DNA of 8,428 nt from CANLBN01 sp047638515 (GTDB lineage: Bacteria; Pseudomonadota; Gammaproteobacteria; Pseudomonadales; Cellvibrionaceae). How positions within the stretch are numbered: position 1 is the first letter of the stretch; each line of letters begins with the position of its first letter. Below, piece by piece: positions 6,682 to 8,428 of this stretch. The notes beneath the pieces were generated by a model. It had not been told where the DNA came from. It saw only the letters and a program-made list of their open reading frames with translations, and made no database searches. The position numbers and the translations under genes are program-made. Location of the stretch: NCBI GenBank assembly GCA_047638515.1, contig JBLIME010000119.1:1-8428 (forward strand), given 5' to 3'.

Positions 6682-7045
6682 TCCAGAGGCGGCTGTCGTC
6701 ATATTATGCACTCAACATCGAGTGAGGCTAAATTAGAACGTCTCAGACATAATGAGAGGTTAGATAGTCTAGCATTAGCGTCAGCTTGTGTGTTTGAACG
6801 CATTTAAACTCTTGCTTTTTGTTCTCACCAGTCATTTTTAGGGGCTGAGTCGGTATCGACTAACGGTCGGCTTATAGGACGGTCTTCGCTAACGCTCTCA
6901 ATCGGTACTTCCCTGCACTACTTTGTCCTCAAACTTCTTTGTATGCTTGCTTTAGTTTATCTATCGATCTATCAAGCCCCTATACCATTGAGTTCGATGT
7001 GCGCCCGCCTGTCGCTGTTGTACCATGTCGCATCAAAATCTTCGT
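6682..7045. other. Convergent intergenic region of about 360 bp with no gene seen
   Basis: Lies between the ends of the GGDEF-EAL gene and glutaminase. Small hairpins are present. ACAGCC/GGCTGT (6673-6678 and 6691-6696) spans the GGDEF-EAL stop codon. CACTC/GAGTG lies at 6709-6724. GTTTGAA/TTTAAAC (6792-6798 and 6803-6809, one G-T pair) is followed by a T-rich run near 6810-6820 and is the best, though weak, terminator candidate for the plus strand. AGTCG/CGACT lies at 6848-6861. No convincing terminator for glutaminase was found. A reading frame at 6943-7200 is antisense to the end of glutaminase and is not supported. Confidence 0.45.
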
Positions 7046-8005
7046 TCAAAAAACAGACGTGTGGGTATAGCTTGTTAACTTTTCTAGTGCCAATTGACCT
7101 AATACAGAATTGCCAGACGCGTCTAATTCCGGAGACCAAACACATACAGTGTATTGACCTGGAGCAACCGCCACAATGCCACCCCCAACGCCACTTTTAG
7201 CAGGTAGACCCACGTTATAGGCAAAGTTGCCGACGGCGTCGTAAAGACCGCAAGTCAACATAATCGAGTTGATACGTTTATCTATTAACTCCGCATGGGA
7301 TTTATCAGTAAAGTGCGAGCGCCCTCGATTCGCCAAGCATTCACAGGCTCTTGCTAGATCACGGCAACTCATGTTCATTGCGCACTGCTTAAAATAACAA
7401 TCGAGAGTTTCTTCAACACTACCGTCTAAATTACCCATCGCTTTTAGTAAATTACCGATAGCAATATTGTGGAAGCCAGTTGTTTTTTCACTTAACGCGA
7501 CATCTTGGTCGACGCGGTTATTTTTGTTACCTGATAAGGCGGCAATAAACTCTTCAATGCGGCGGATAGGGGTAGAGCTGCGCGCAGCAATTGTATTGGT
7601 TACAACAATTGCGCCGGCATTGATAAAAGGATTCCGAGGAATACCACCTTCGGAATCTAGCAACAATAGTGAATTAAAACGCATGCCTGAGGGCTCTCGG
7701 CCTACTCGTTGCCAAAGTTCATCGCCAATGGTGTCGAGTGACAACATTAAGGTGAATAATTTAGAAATACTTTGAATTGAGAACCCAGTATCCGCAGAAC
7801 CTACCGTGAACTCCTCGGCATCGATGGTCCTTAGCGCCATGCCAAATTGTTTAGGATCAATTTTCTTTAAATCGGGTATGTAGTCGGCGACGCTACCCTG
7901 TCCATAAGCCTCGACAACTTCGCTATGAATACGCTCGAGAATGGCTGGTAGCGCTTGAGTGTTTAAGGGTTGATTAACCAGTTGAGAATAAAATTCAGAT
8001 GCCAT
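7046..8005 (-). CDS. glsA: Glutaminase A
   Basis: Cytoplasmic serine-dependent glutaminase (EC 3.5.1.2) that hydrolyses L-glutamine to L-glutamate and ammonia. At 319 residues it is slightly longer than the typical length of about 310. The family's catalytic signature FSIQSISK is at 75-82, giving Ser79 and Lys82 as the SxxK pair. Other conserved positions are NPFINAGAI (125-133, Asn129), Glu173 and Asn180 in the SEKTTGFHNIA stretch, Tyr204, Tyr255 in CGLYDAVGNFAY, and SGVGGGIVAV (271-280, Val273). No signal peptide or membrane helix is seen. The ATG at 8003-8005 has TAAGGT 3 bp upstream, a short but acceptable spacing. The gene lies 37 bp downstream of the lrgB-family gene on the same strand with no terminator between, so the two are probably co-transcribed. 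In E. coli the homologue YbaS/GlsA supports acid resistance; whether that applies here is unknown. Confidence 0.96.
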   Translation of the reverse strand: MASEFYSQLVNQPLNTQALPAILERIHSEVVEAYGQGSVADYIPDLKKIDPKQFGMALRTIDAEEFTVGSADTGFSIQSISKLFTLMLSLDTIGDELWQRVGREPSGMRFNSLLLLDSEGGIPRNPFINAGAIVVTNTIAARSSTPIRRIEEFIAALSGNKNNRVDQDVALSEKTTGFHNIAIGNLLKAMGNLDGSVEETLDCYFKQCAMNMSCRDLARACECLANRGRSHFTDKSHAELIDKRINSIMLTCGLYDAVGNFAYNVGLPAKSGVGGGIVAVAPGQYTVCVWSPELDASGNSVLGQLALEKLTSYTHTSVF

Positions 8006-8042
8006 AATACCTTACTGTCTTATAAGTTTTTAACATTGCCCA

Positions 8043-8428
8043 TTAAAATAAAAGAGTGACAAGCCACGGTAGCGTCAGCGCGCTAATTAACGTTGACAAC
8101 GCCATCGCTAAGCCTGAAAAAGCACCCATTTCAGCACTTATCTTAAAGGCTCGCGCGGTGCCAATACCGTGCGCGGCAACACCCACTGCTATGCCTTTAA
8201 CACTGTTATCTTTGATACCTAGCAAGCTAAATAGAAGCGTACAAATTAGCGCGCCGGTGACACCCGTCATTACCACTAGTGCCGCTGTGAGTGAGGGTAG
8301 TGCCCCTATTTTTTCGGCAATACCCATGGCAACGGGCGCAGTCACTGACTTAGGCGCTAAAGAGAGTTGTGTTTGGATATCGGCACCTAGCCATTTAGCA
8401 ATAAAGACCGAGCTTACCGCCCCTAACA
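8043..8428 (-). CDS. LrgB family membrane protein, partial (C-terminal 127 residues)
   Basis: C-terminal half of an LrgB/CidB-family inner-membrane protein. The N-terminal part lies beyond the right edge, since the frame is open to the last base with no start. The family's most conserved blocks are present: SLAPKSVTAPVAM near the left of the visible part, TGVTGAL, and GIAVGVAAHGIGTARA, followed by a final hydrophobic segment ending LVTLLF and TAA at 8043-8045. A GTG at 8343-8345 inside the PKSVTAP motif is not a real start. LrgB proteins pair with LrgA and have been linked to control of murein hydrolase activity and export, and in some Gram-positive bacteria to pyruvate uptake. An lrgA gene would be expected further upstream, outside the window. 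The gene is followed after 37 bp by glutaminase, in an apparent operon. Confidence 0.93.
   Translation of the reverse strand, partial: LGAVSSVFIAKWLGADIQTQLSLAPKSVTAPVAMGIAEKIGALPSLTAALVVMTGVTGALICTLLFSLLGIKDNSVKGIAVGVAAHGIGTARAFKISAEMGAFSGLAMALSTLISALTLPWLVTLLF

Noticed and set aside
6841..6920. Possible tRNA-like or small RNA segment with several short hairpins
   Set aside because: No cloverleaf, no T-loop consensus, and the stems are only 5 bp.
6943..7200. 85-codon plus-strand reading frame
   Set aside because: More than half overlaps the 3' end of glutaminase on the other strand. It is rich in Cys, Pro and His with no family pattern and has no ribosome site.
7467..7775. 102-codon plus-strand reading frame
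   Set aside because: It lies entirely antisense to conserved catalytic regions of glutaminase.
8343..8345. GTG as the start of a 100-residue protein
   Set aside because: It falls inside the conserved LrgB motif PKSVTAP. The frame is open with LrgB-like sequence all the way to the window edge.

Overview
The window looks like chromosomal DNA of a free-living, probably marine, gammaproteobacterium. It is AT-rich, has loosely packed genes on both strands and long intergenic spacers, and carries an alanine/glycine sodium symporter, a glutaminase, an LrgB protein and a large c-di-GMP enzyme. The lineage is an inference from gene content and protein style; there is no rRNA or other phylogenetic marker. 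I found no insertion sequence, CRISPR array, tRNA or phage gene.

Layout. Positions 1-305 (minus) hold the N-terminal part of an unrecognised two-helix membrane protein that runs off the left edge. An intrinsic terminator (395-421) ends the minus-strand AGCS-family alanine/glycine:cation symporter gene (456-2006). After a spacer of about 590 bp with no gene comes a minus-strand, probably exported, histidine-phosphatase-family gene (2596-3159, GTG start). A second spacer of about 530 bp holds divergent control DNA, a 9-bp inverted repeat and a consensus -10 box. Next is a plus-strand pair: a family-3-type periplasmic solute-binding protein (about 3690-4523) overlapping by 8 bp a 721-residue membrane GGDEF-EAL protein (4516-6681). 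A gene-free convergent spacer of about 360 bp separates this pair from minus-strand glutaminase (7046-8005). Glutaminase lies 37 bp downstream of an lrgB-family gene that is cut by the right edge (8043-8428).

How the genes may work together. The most interesting unit is the binding-protein/GGDEF-EAL pair. There is no ABC permease or ATPase nearby, and the stop of the first gene overlaps the start of the second (ATGAGTAG). The enzyme has a periplasmic domain of about 140 residues, and every catalytic motif I can check in GGDEF, the I-site and EAL is intact. This suggests a periplasmic ligand receptor that reports to a bifunctional c-di-GMP enzyme, analogous in layout to NspS-MbaA of Vibrio cholerae and LuxP-LuxQ. 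The start of the binding-protein gene is abnormal: a full signal peptide is encoded upstream of the first ordinary start codon, and it is reachable only through an ATT codon or by removing one G next to an out-of-frame ATG. The lrgB-glsA pair suggests a second small operon linking a LrgB-type membrane protein to glutamine hydrolysis.
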